This document shows, piece by piece, positions 34,456 to 41,841 of a stretch of DNA of 64,000 bases. The notes beneath the pieces were generated by a model. The model was not told the DNA's origin and ran no database searches. It saw nothing but the letters and a program-made list of their open reading frames with translations. This stretch comes from Mucilaginibacter tolerans (lineage in GTDB: Bacteria; Bacteroidota; Bacteroidia; Sphingobacteriales; Sphingobacteriaceae), in contig NZ_JAUMKB010000008.1 in NCBI RefSeq assembly GCF_030519375.1, positions 124,001-188,000 on the forward strand, given 5' to 3'. The translations under genes and the position numbers were made by a program. The first letter of the stretch is position 1. Each line of letters begins with the position of its first letter.

Positions 34456-35733
34456 GTGAAATATATAATAGTGTTATGCCTTGTCACTTTTCCGTTTGCC
34501 GGAAGTCCGCAGGAACGTCTGCAAAAAGATCTAAACACGTACCTGATTCCCATTGAGACTTTTTCCGCCAACGAGAGCTTTTCAGATATATCCGAATTAC
34601 ATCAAACATTTGCCAATGTCAGCGTCATTGGTTTGGGCGAGGCCGCACACGGCACCCGAGAGTTCCTACTCTATAAGCATCGGTTGTTAAGATTCCTGAT
34701 CACAGAAATGGGTTTCAGGGCCCTGGTGGTGGAGGGGGACTTTTCGGGTGCAAAATTGATGAACGAATACATTACCAATGGCCAGGGTACCGCCTACGAT
34801 GCGCTTAGGGCGATAGGCGTGGGCTTTTGGATAAACCAGGACTTCATAGAGATGGTCGAATGGATCAGAAGCTATAATTCGCAGCACCAAGCCGCTGATC
34901 AAGTCAGGTTTTACGGCTGTGACATGCAGTATCCTATTACGATATTACAGCAACTGCGGAACGGAGTAATCCAATTAAGGCACCCCTTATCCGCTGCCAG
35001 CCTGGCTGGTCTGGACATCCTGATCAATAATATTAATTACCGGAAGCTATCCGGCCCTGAAATTGCGACGGTAAAGAATGCAATCAGCGAAATACGGGCG
35101 GATAGCCCCGCGGACATTAAGCGGCACGACGAACAATTTTATCAGCATGAAATCCGGACGATCGAGCAACTACTGGAATTTGAGTCGGCGAGTCCGGGCA
35201 AAAAACAGTTTGCTTTGCGCGATAAGTTCATGGCTGAAAACAGCACATGGGTTTACTGTCATGAAGATTCGGCGAAGATCATAATCTGGGCGCACAACGG
35301 TCATATAGCGAAATACAAGACAGTTTCCCCGTCGCAGCCCATGGGAGCCTACATGGCGGCCAAATTTAAGGCTAAATATTATGCGTTGGGGTTTGGATTT
35401 AATTCGGGCAGCGTGCGTGCCGCATCCATTCCATCCACCGGGAAGACAAGAGTTTTTAACGTGCCTGCCGTGGAAACTAAAAACTCTTTTGATTACCTCC
35501 TGTCGGAATGCGATCAACCGAACTTTATCCTGGATTTCAAAACGGCGTCAGCTTCAGCCGAAATCCGTGATTTTCTCAATAAACGATATTATTCCAGGTC
35601 GATCGGTTCGTCCTATAGTAACGCGAAATTCGGTAAAGGCAAAGATATCGATGAACCGCTGGCATTATTATATGATGGTATCGTTTTTATCAGAACCACC
35701 CATGCTGCCTTACCTGAAATTTATAAAAACTGA
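34456..35733 (+). CDS. Secreted erythromycin-esterase-family hydrolase
   Basis: 425 residues from a GTG start (MKYIIVLCLVTFPFAGSPQ is a signal peptide). The EreA/EreB-type catalytic residues are visible: Glu62 and His65 in GLGEAAHGTRE, Glu93 in VVEGDFSG, and His in IWAHNGHIAKYK near residue 285. Ere enzymes use a metal-free His to hydrolyse a macrolide lactone, but most family members have unknown substrates. It starts 29 bp or less before lanC, so it belongs to the lanthipeptide transcript. Many Bacteroidota members carry an N-terminal jelly-roll-like domain; that domain is absent here but occurs as a separate protein at 41187 to 41735. Confidence 0.88.
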   Translation: MKYIIVLCLVTFPFAGSPQERLQKDLNTYLIPIETFSANESFSDISELHQTFANVSVIGLGEAAHGTREFLLYKHRLLRFLITEMGFRALVVEGDFSGAKLMNEYITNGQGTAYDALRAIGVGFWINQDFIEMVEWIRSYNSQHQAADQVRFYGCDMQYPITILQQLRNGVIQLRHPLSAASLAGLDILINNINYRKLSGPEIATVKNAISEIRADSPADIKRHDEQFYQHEIRTIEQLLEFESASPGKKQFALRDKFMAENSTWVYCHEDSAKIIIWAHNGHIAKYKTVSPSQPMGAYMAAKFKAKYYALGFGFNSGSVRAASIPSTGKTRVFNVPAVETKNSFDYLLSECDQPNFILDFKTASASAEIRDFLNKRYYSRSIGSSYSNAKFGKGKDIDEPLALLYDGIVFIRTTHAALPEIYKN

Positions 35734-35761
35734 TGACTAAACTTTATTGATCTACCTAAAC

Positions 35762-36982
35762 ATGAAAATGTACTCCGACAGCCTGAGAGAACCCATCCAA
35801 GCCAAGATAGAAAAATTCAATCGCCACCTTTTGCAGTTTGATTCCCATTCGGATAAGATCGGACTCTATACAGGTCCTTCTGGGGCATCCCTTTATATGT
35901 GTGCGAATTACCTGGCCACCGGGCAGGAAATCTTTCAGGACAAGCTAAACCTCATCCTGGACGACACTATTCGATACATCGATGGAAGCAAATCCCTGGG
36001 GCCATCCTTCGCTTCCGGGATACCGGGCTGGGGCTGGCTGATCTGTCATTTGGCTGAAAAAGGAATGATCGACCCAGATATTGATGGTTTGCTCGGCGCC
36101 ATTGACGCGCCCCTATACCAGGGTATGATAAACTATTTGAAGACAGGTTATTTTGATCCGCTGCATGGCGCGATCGGTATTGGAAGGTATTTTCTGAAAA
36201 GGAAACAATATCGTCGCATTGAGACCCTGATTGACCATCTGGACGAAATAAAAATTACCACCGATGATGAAATTAAGTGGAGAAAGCAAAATCTGCTGAG
36301 CAAGGAGGAGTTTACCTACGATTTTGGGTTAGCTCATGGATCAGCCGGTGTGATTCGTTTTTTGCTCAACTGCCATCAGCTGGGAATCAGGCAGGAGACG
36401 TGCGAAAGCCTGATCAAAGGCTCGATTAACTTCCTGTTGCATAACATACAACGCGATGAACAAGCCACCTCTATTTTCCCAAGCGCCATTCCATGCGAGG
36501 TTTACCGAAGCGGCCGGAACCGGCCTATCTCCAGCCGGCTTGCCTGGTGTTACGGTGACCTGACGATACTTTATACGCTCTATGCTGCAACGGAAAGGTT
36601 CGGTCTTTATGAACTAAAAAAAGATTGTATCACATATCTGATAAAAACCACCAACCGTAAATCTTTTGACGAAACTAACGTGGTTGACGCCGGATTCTGC
36701 CATGGCACAGCAGGTATTGCCTATGTCTACTGGAAACTATGGCATGCCACCGGGTTAGCGCGATTTGGGCAGGAAGCCGATTACTGGTATGTCAAAACAC
36801 TTGATTATGACGCCGACCCATCTGACAATTTAGGTTATAATTATCTGATCGGAAGTTTTGAAGGAAGGGCCTTTAAAAAATGTGACGATGTGCTAGAAGG
36901 CAACAGCGGTGTTGCCCTGAGCCTGCTTTGCTATTTGCATCCTGGGCTGGCCGACTGGGACGAAAGTATGCTGCTATCATAG
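35762..36982 (+). CDS. lanC: Lanthipeptide cyclase LanC
   Basis: About 406 residues from MKMYSDSLREPIQ (a second Met two codons later is possible). LanC proteins catalyse addition of Cys thiols to dehydrated Ser/Thr to form lanthionine rings. The double alpha-toroid is seen as repeated GxxG segments (GLYTGPSGASLYMC, GIPGWGWLICHLA, LHGAIGIGRYFL, LAHGSAGVIRFLL). The zinc ligands are present: Cys263 in WCYGDL, Cys313 and His314 in FCHGTAGIAYV, followed by LLEGNSGVALSLL-type closure. Directly downstream of the esterase gene and 215 bp before the first precursor gene. Confidence 0.93.
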   Translation: MKMYSDSLREPIQAKIEKFNRHLLQFDSHSDKIGLYTGPSGASLYMCANYLATGQEIFQDKLNLILDDTIRYIDGSKSLGPSFASGIPGWGWLICHLAEKGMIDPDIDGLLGAIDAPLYQGMINYLKTGYFDPLHGAIGIGRYFLKRKQYRRIETLIDHLDEIKITTDDEIKWRKQNLLSKEEFTYDFGLAHGSAGVIRFLLNCHQLGIRQETCESLIKGSINFLLHNIQRDEQATSIFPSAIPCEVYRSGRNRPISSRLAWCYGDLTILYTLYAATERFGLYELKKDCITYLIKTTNRKSFDETNVVDAGFCHGTAGIAYVYWKLWHATGLARFGQEADYWYVKTLDYDADPSDNLGYNYLIGSFEGRAFKKCDDVLEGNSGVALSLLCYLHPGLADWDESMLLS

Positions 36983-37120
36983 ACCTGCTCAAATCTGGTT
37001 AATCAAGAATTGATTTTATGATACCTGACCCTTTGCCGAAAAATACACTGTTTGCTCCTTGTATGCTGGACCAAAGAAACCGATTTACCAAATCAAACTC
37101 ACAATAGCTGAAAAAAGAAA

Positions 37121-37140
37121 TTTATTGTATAGACAATAAA
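37121..37140. promoter_or_regulatory. 8-4-8 palindrome in front of the first lanA gene
   Basis: TTTATTGTATAGACAATAAA is a perfect inverted repeat of 8-bp arms with a 4-base centre, 56 bases before the precursor ATG. It is in position for an operator. I see no exact TAnnTTTG element beside it. Confidence 0.5.
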
Positions 37141-37196
37141 TGGCGGAATCCGAAAAGCCACTAGAGTAGGAAAACCTTACCAAAAAAACAAAAACC

Positions 37197-37424
37197 ATGG
37201 AAAAAAAACCATTAAAAAAATTGGCTTTGAACAAGTCTGTGATTGCAAAATTGACTGAAGACGAACAGTCAATGGTTAAAGGCGGAGCTGCGTTCACCAC
37301 ATCAGGCAACTGCACAGGCTTCCTTTGCTGCCAGGGAACGAGCAATTGTATTACTTATACACCGGATTGCTGGCCAAAAACTTCGCCTCAAAACACTTGT
37401 GAGACCAATTCAGGTTGCGCTTAA
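37197..37424 (+). CDS. lanA1: Class I lanthipeptide precursor LanA1
   Basis: 75 residues: a 30-residue leader with LALNKSVIAKL (the leader motif read by class I LanB in Bacteroidota) ending in KGG, and a 45-residue core that is rich in Thr/Ser and Cys. The core begins AAFTTSGNCTGFLCC and has 7 Cys (core positions 9, 14, 15, 21, 28, 38, 44). The double-Gly site fits cleavage by the C39 peptidase of the exporter in this locus. Sits between lanC and lanA2. A strong hairpin follows, which would raise precursor mRNA relative to downstream genes. Confidence 0.93.
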   Translation: MEKKPLKKLALNKSVIAKLTEDEQSMVKGGAAFTTSGNCTGFLCCQGTSNCITYTPDCWPKTSPQNTCETNSGCA

Positions 37425-37430
37425 TGGTTG

Positions 37431-37471
37431 ATCCAATGGATGCGCCCGGCGGGTGCATCCATTGGATTTTT
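37431..37471 (+). terminator. Strong hairpin (terminator/attenuator) between lanA1 and lanA2
   Basis: A perfect 13-bp stem (ATCCAATGGATGC / GCATCCATTGGAT) extended by inner G/C pairs (CCC with GGG), followed by five T. It begins 7 bases after the lanA1 stop codon. Partial termination here would let readthrough reach lanA2 and lanB. Confidence 0.85.
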
Positions 37472-37556
37472 CTGGTAACACAGGCAACCGGCATGACCGC
37501 AAAATACCTTCAGCATGTTGATTAACCGAATTGAAACAATTATAAACGCCGAGAAA

Positions 37557-37781
37557 ATGAAAGAAAAGGCCTTAAAAAAATTGACACTGAACAAATCAGT
37601 CATTGCAAAATTGACAGAAGATGAACAGGCAAACGTTAAAGGCGGCGACGCAATCACCACCTCGGGGAACTGCACTGGTTTCCTTTGTTGCAATAAGTCC
37701 AGCCAATGCCAGACCAATGTATCGAACTGTTGCACAACGAGCGTCGAAAGTATGTGTGTAGGGACTGTGGGTTGCCCTTAA
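37557..37781 (+). CDS. lanA2: Class I lanthipeptide precursor LanA2
   Basis: 74 residues from MKEKALKKLTLNKS; a longer reading upstream is rejected because this Met aligns with the first precursor. The leader is 30 residues and almost identical to that of LanA1 (LNKSVIAKLTEDEQ, then KGG). The 44-residue core DAITTSGNCTGFLCC... shares TTSGNCTGFLCC with LanA1 and then diverges, with 8 Cys (core positions 9, 14, 15, 21, 28, 29, 37, 43). The pair arose by duplication and could be a two-component product or two variants. Confidence 0.93.
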   Translation: MKEKALKKLTLNKSVIAKLTEDEQANVKGGDAITTSGNCTGFLCCNKSSQCQTNVSNCCTTSVESMCVGTVGCP

Positions 37782-37789
37782 TTTTTCTT

Positions 37790-37820
37790 AGCCGAATGAA
37801 TTCGATTGAATCATTCGGCT
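37790..37820 (+). terminator. Hairpin after lanA2
   Basis: A perfect 10-bp stem (AGCCGAATGA / TCATTCGGCT) with an 11-base loop lies 9 bases past the lanA2 stop codon. The following T content is weak, so attenuation or mRNA protection is more likely than full termination before lanB. Confidence 0.65.
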
Positions 37821-37988
37821 AATGTTTGAATTGTTAAGCCTGAATCATTGTAGATGGCGCAGCACTCTTGGCTGAATGGGCCTATTGTCCGGCCCCAGCT
37901 ATTGCTGCTAGCGTGTTGAAGCTATCAATAAGTATGACCAGCGCAATATGCCGGAAACCTGGCAATATATTTTTATTTGTTGTTTACC

Positions 37989-40900
37989 ATGACTAACTAT
38001 ACTTTTTATCCAAAGCTTTTAGTACGTATACCGCTAAGACCATTAACGACATCGTTTACCCTTACGGAGCTCAACGAATTATTTAAGGACCCGGTGATCC
38101 ACGAGGCTTTATATCTTTCCTCGCCGGATTTGTTGAGTGAATATGAAAAATGGCTCATGGCGGGAATGCAGGCACATAGCGAATCAAAAAAGTTGGTTCT
38201 GTCATTGTTGAAATACATCCTCAGGCTTCACAGCCGCTGCACACCGTTCGGCTTGTTCGCCGGCTGCAGTGTGGTTGACCGGAACCAATCGATGGTTGTT
38301 GATCCGCAAAAGTTTTCGCGCTCCACCCGCCTGGATATGGACTATACCTGCGCACTCGCGGCCAACCTTGCGAAGCAGCCATATATCAAACCCTATTTAA
38401 AATATTACCCCAATACCAGCGGCTATCCTATAGGCGATAAATTAAGGTATGTGGAGTATTTTTATAAAAACAAAAAACGCTTCTATCAAATATCCTCCGT
38501 CGACAATACCGAATACCTGACCGCTTTGCTTGGCACTGCAGAAGCCGGTGCAACCTTAAATGACCTGACTAAAATACTTACGGATAATGATGTAGACTCC
38601 GACGATGCGCAGGCATTTCTCCAGGAGCTCATCGATGCTCAGCTGTTAGTTAGTGAACTCGAGCCCGCGGTAATCGGCAACGAAACTCTCTGGCAAATGA
38701 TGACAACGCTAGAGGAAGTTTTTGGACAGGCCCCGTCGACTGAACTCGCTCAGTTGATTTCGTCATTGCAATTTATCTACAACACACTTCAATCAAAAGA
38801 TGAGGCCAAAGCGTACACTGGCTTACAAAGCTACCGCGATGTGATAGCCACAGTGGACCAACTCGGCGTGCCGTTTGAAGCCGGCAAGCTATTTCAAACG
38901 GATCTTTTTCAAAATATAGCCGGGTCGCAGGGAAAGGATGGCCACAATCACCTGTCAGAGTCTACCCATGAATCGCTGCAAAAGGCCCTTACTATCCTGA
39001 ACAAATTATCGCCCCAATCAAGCCGTAGGAACCTGGAAACTTTTAAAGAACAATTTATTAAAAAATATGAATACAGCGAAGTGGCTTTACTGGAAGTTCT
39101 GGACAATGAAAATGGTATTGGATACGGGCGCGGCGCTATAGAAAAGGGCGACTTGAATCCACTGATCGATGATTTGCCATTTGCAGTTGGGGAAGGCGAC
39201 GCTTCCACTGTTTCATGGGACCGGATCGATTCCTTTTTATTTCAAAAGTTGCTGGGAGCCCATAAGAATGACCAGTACTCAGTTGCCATTACTGAAGACG
39301 AGCTGAGAGATATTCCAGCGAACTGGGCCGATTTGCCGGCATCCATGTCGGTTGTATTCAGTCATATAGGATGCGAAGAGGGCGCTGATGTACTGTTTAT
39401 TAGGAATGCCGGCAACCCGAGCGCTACCAATCTTTTGGGACGATTTGCCGCGGGTTCTACGGACGTTTTAAAAACGATATACGATATCGCTGATTTTGAA
39501 GAGCGCTATTTTAAAAATGAAATTGTCGCAGAAATATCACACTTGCCAGAAAACAGGTTGGGAAATGTACTCCTCCGGCCAAATTTTCGGAAATATGAAA
39601 TTCCGTACCTGACCAGATCGTCTTTGCCAGGCGATCAGCAGATACCCGTGAATGATCTTTATGTCTCAATTCGCAACAACCAGATACGTTTAAGGTCCAA
39701 AAAACTAGACAAGCTGGTTCTGCCGAGGCTTGGGACGGCCCATAATTTTTCTACCCGATCGCTGCCGGTTTATCAATTCCTGTGCGACATGCAACTGCAG
39801 GGGAAAAGGGGTGGTTTATTCTTTGACTGGAGAGGCATAAAAAATGAGTTTAAATTTCATCCCCGCGTTACGGTAGACCGGATGATCATTTTCCCCGCAA
39901 CGTGGCAACTGACCAAAAAGGACCTCCAATCACTCCTAACCTATAAAAAGGACAATCCTGATATGCCGGAACTCCTGGAAACTGTGGCTGAATTCCGACG
40001 TCAATTGAAAATGCCAGAGTTAGTGTTACTAGTTGAAGGCGATAATGAGCTACTTATTGATTTCAGAGCCAGCTTAAGCGTTGAGCTATTTATGGCGACC
40101 ATTCAAAAAACTGAAATGCTCGTTCTTAAGGAGTTTTTGTTCGACAAGGACAACGCTGTTGTAAATGGTGTGAACGGCGGCGTCTATACCAATGAAATTA
40201 TCGCCACGATTTTTAAAAATGATGCCATGGAGGAAACGGTGAATTCCAAAACCTCCATTTCGGAGCCAATCAATTCGAAAAGAAAATTTTCCCTAGGATC
40301 AGAATGGTTGTATCTGAAACTTTACTGTGGTACCAAAGTTGCCGATTCCTTATTAACCGATATTGTGACTCCGGTCACTGACCAGCTGCTTGCGCAAGGG
40401 CTTATCAATAAATGGTTTTTCATCCGGTATTACGATCCGGATTTTCATTTGCGGATCAGGTTCCATTTGCGTTCCGCGGAAAGAGTAGGCCACGTTATCA
40501 GCTTGGTAAACGCTGAAATAGCAGGGGCCGAGCAAGCTGGTTTAATATGGAAAGTACAAGCCGACGCTTATGAGCGCGAATTAGAAAGATACGGTCAATA
40601 CGATATCTCCTTAACCGAGGAGATTTTTTACGCGGACAGTAGGTGTTCGGCAAAAATGCTGGAGTTTTGCCCGGATGATCAGGCAAGATGGCTTTTTGCG
40701 CTTAAATCAGTTGACCATTTTATGGACTCCTTTAACCTGTCCCTGGACACTAAATTCGAATACCTCGAATGGTACAGAAACGCGTATGGAAATGAGTTCA
40801 AAATCGGCAAAGCTTTCAAACTGCACCTGGACAAAAAATTTCGCGAACAGCGGTCAAAGATCAGCAATGCCGTCTACCAAAATGGCGGTCCTGCCGTCCT

Positions 40901-41150
40901 GAACACCTCACTTTTGCATTGTCTGGAGTCCCGTGCGCAACAATTGGAAGCTGTTGCTGCTATGATCAGACAACAGGCCGGGTTGCACGATAAGATGCTG
41001 CGCGATTTCATTTCATCGCATGTCCATATGATTCTAAACCGGATATTCAGGAGTAAGCCAAGAGAGAATGAACTTGTTGTCTACGACTTTCTGCTGCGAA
41101 CCTATCAATCGGAAAAAGCAAGAAACAACCAGCGTGTCACGATGGAGTAA
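37989..41150 (+). CDS. lanB: Lanthipeptide dehydratase LanB, full length
   Basis: 1053 residues from MTNYTFYPKLLVRIPLRPL. The N-terminal glutamylation domain (about 1 to 700) has LYLSSPDLLSEYEKW, RLHSRCTPFGLFAGCSV, and the Arg/Lys motifs of the LanB N-domain. It uses Glu-tRNA-Glu to glutamylate Ser/Thr of the core. The C-terminal SpaB_C/elimination domain (about 770 to 1050) has SEWLYLKLYCG, WFFIRYYDPDFHLRIRF and EEIFYADS, and removes glutamate to leave Dha/Dhb. It acts on LanA1 and LanA2 before LanC forms the rings. Last plus-strand gene of the locus; it converges with the jelly-roll gene. Confidence 0.95.
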   Translation: MTNYTFYPKLLVRIPLRPLTTSFTLTELNELFKDPVIHEALYLSSPDLLSEYEKWLMAGMQAHSESKKLVLSLLKYILRLHSRCTPFGLFAGCSVVDRNQSMVVDPQKFSRSTRLDMDYTCALAANLAKQPYIKPYLKYYPNTSGYPIGDKLRYVEYFYKNKKRFYQISSVDNTEYLTALLGTAEAGATLNDLTKILTDNDVDSDDAQAFLQELIDAQLLVSELEPAVIGNETLWQMMTTLEEVFGQAPSTELAQLISSLQFIYNTLQSKDEAKAYTGLQSYRDVIATVDQLGVPFEAGKLFQTDLFQNIAGSQGKDGHNHLSESTHESLQKALTILNKLSPQSSRRNLETFKEQFIKKYEYSEVALLEVLDNENGIGYGRGAIEKGDLNPLIDDLPFAVGEGDASTVSWDRIDSFLFQKLLGAHKNDQYSVAITEDELRDIPANWADLPASMSVVFSHIGCEEGADVLFIRNAGNPSATNLLGRFAAGSTDVLKTIYDIADFEERYFKNEIVAEISHLPENRLGNVLLRPNFRKYEIPYLTRSSLPGDQQIPVNDLYVSIRNNQIRLRSKKLDKLVLPRLGTAHNFSTRSLPVYQFLCDMQLQGKRGGLFFDWRGIKNEFKFHPRVTVDRMIIFPATWQLTKKDLQSLLTYKKDNPDMPELLETVAEFRRQLKMPELVLLVEGDNELLIDFRASLSVELFMATIQKTEMLVLKEFLFDKDNAVVNGVNGGVYTNEIIATIFKNDAMEETVNSKTSISEPINSKRKFSLGSEWLYLKLYCGTKVADSLLTDIVTPVTDQLLAQGLINKWFFIRYYDPDFHLRIRFHLRSAERVGHVISLVNAEIAGAEQAGLIWKVQADAYERELERYGQYDISLTEEIFYADSRCSAKMLEFCPDDQARWLFALKSVDHFMDSFNLSLDTKFEYLEWYRNAYGNEFKIGKAFKLHLDKKFREQRSKISNAVYQNGGPAVLNTSLLHCLESRAQQLEAVAAMIRQQAGLHDKMLRDFISSHVHMILNRIFRSKPRENELVVYDFLLRTYQSEKARNNQRVTME

Positions 41151-41186
41151 CACCTGTCATGCGTGTTCTTGGTCTCTTGATTGAGC

Positions 41187-41735
41187 TTAGCGGATGGCAT
41201 TGCCGTCAACCAGGACCTCGAAGTCGTCCAGCCAGAGTTTACCTGTTCCAGACAATATGCCTCCGACGTACACGGTTTCAGCCCCTTCCGGTATGGCCAG
41301 TTTAACGGAATATTGTCGCCAATTGATGGTGCCACGGATTCTTTTTCGCTCCATATTATCAAATGCCAGGATACTATCTTTGCCGTCTATCCGCAGCATA
41401 AGCCCCATGACGCCGGTTATATTTTCCAGTTTCATATAGGCTCTTACTTCAATTTCTTTGCCGCTGATATGTTGTAATTTTCGTGCAGCGCACCCAAATA
41501 TTTGGTCGCTCGGGTTGGATTCTTCGATGAGCAATGCATACCTGCCCGAATGCTTGGTATTGGAATCCAGCTTAAACGTGAAATTGCTTTTACGGGGCAT
41601 CTTCATCCAGCGATCGGCAAAACCTGCAGAACCCGTTTGATTTTCAAAGCCAAAATTTAGCGTATCAATAGTTTTCTGGGCCGCGGCGAGTTTAAAAATC
41701 GCCAAACAAATGATTAATAAGAATAGATGCTTCAT
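41187..41735 (-). CDS. Secreted jelly-roll-like (carbohydrate-binding-fold) protein
   Basis: 182 residues with a signal peptide (KHLFLLIICLAIFKLAAAQ). The mature domain reads as a beta-sandwich: LNFGFENQTG, KHSGRYALLIEES, GKEIEVRAYMKLEN, GLMLRIDGKDSILAFDNM, GTINWRQYSVKLAIPEGAETVYVGGILSGTGKLWLDDFEV (in pieces). From memory, this pattern is the N-terminal domain often fused to erythromycin-esterase or S41 peptidase domains in Bacteroidota. Here it is a separate gene, downstream of LanT, while the esterase stands alone on the other side of lanB. Confidence 0.78.
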   Translation of the reverse strand: MKHLFLLIICLAIFKLAAAQKTIDTLNFGFENQTGSAGFADRWMKMPRKSNFTFKLDSNTKHSGRYALLIEESNPSDQIFGCAARKLQHISGKEIEVRAYMKLENITGVMGLMLRIDGKDSILAFDNMERKRIRGTINWRQYSVKLAIPEGAETVYVGGILSGTGKLWLDDFEVLVDGNAIR

Positions 41736-41841
41736 GTTAGGATTATATAGAATTAAACGATAATAGTATACTTAAACAAATACGGATTGTTAACACAGTT
41801 TCAAATAAATTAATTTTTCGGGCTGAGCTGACCGTTGATCA

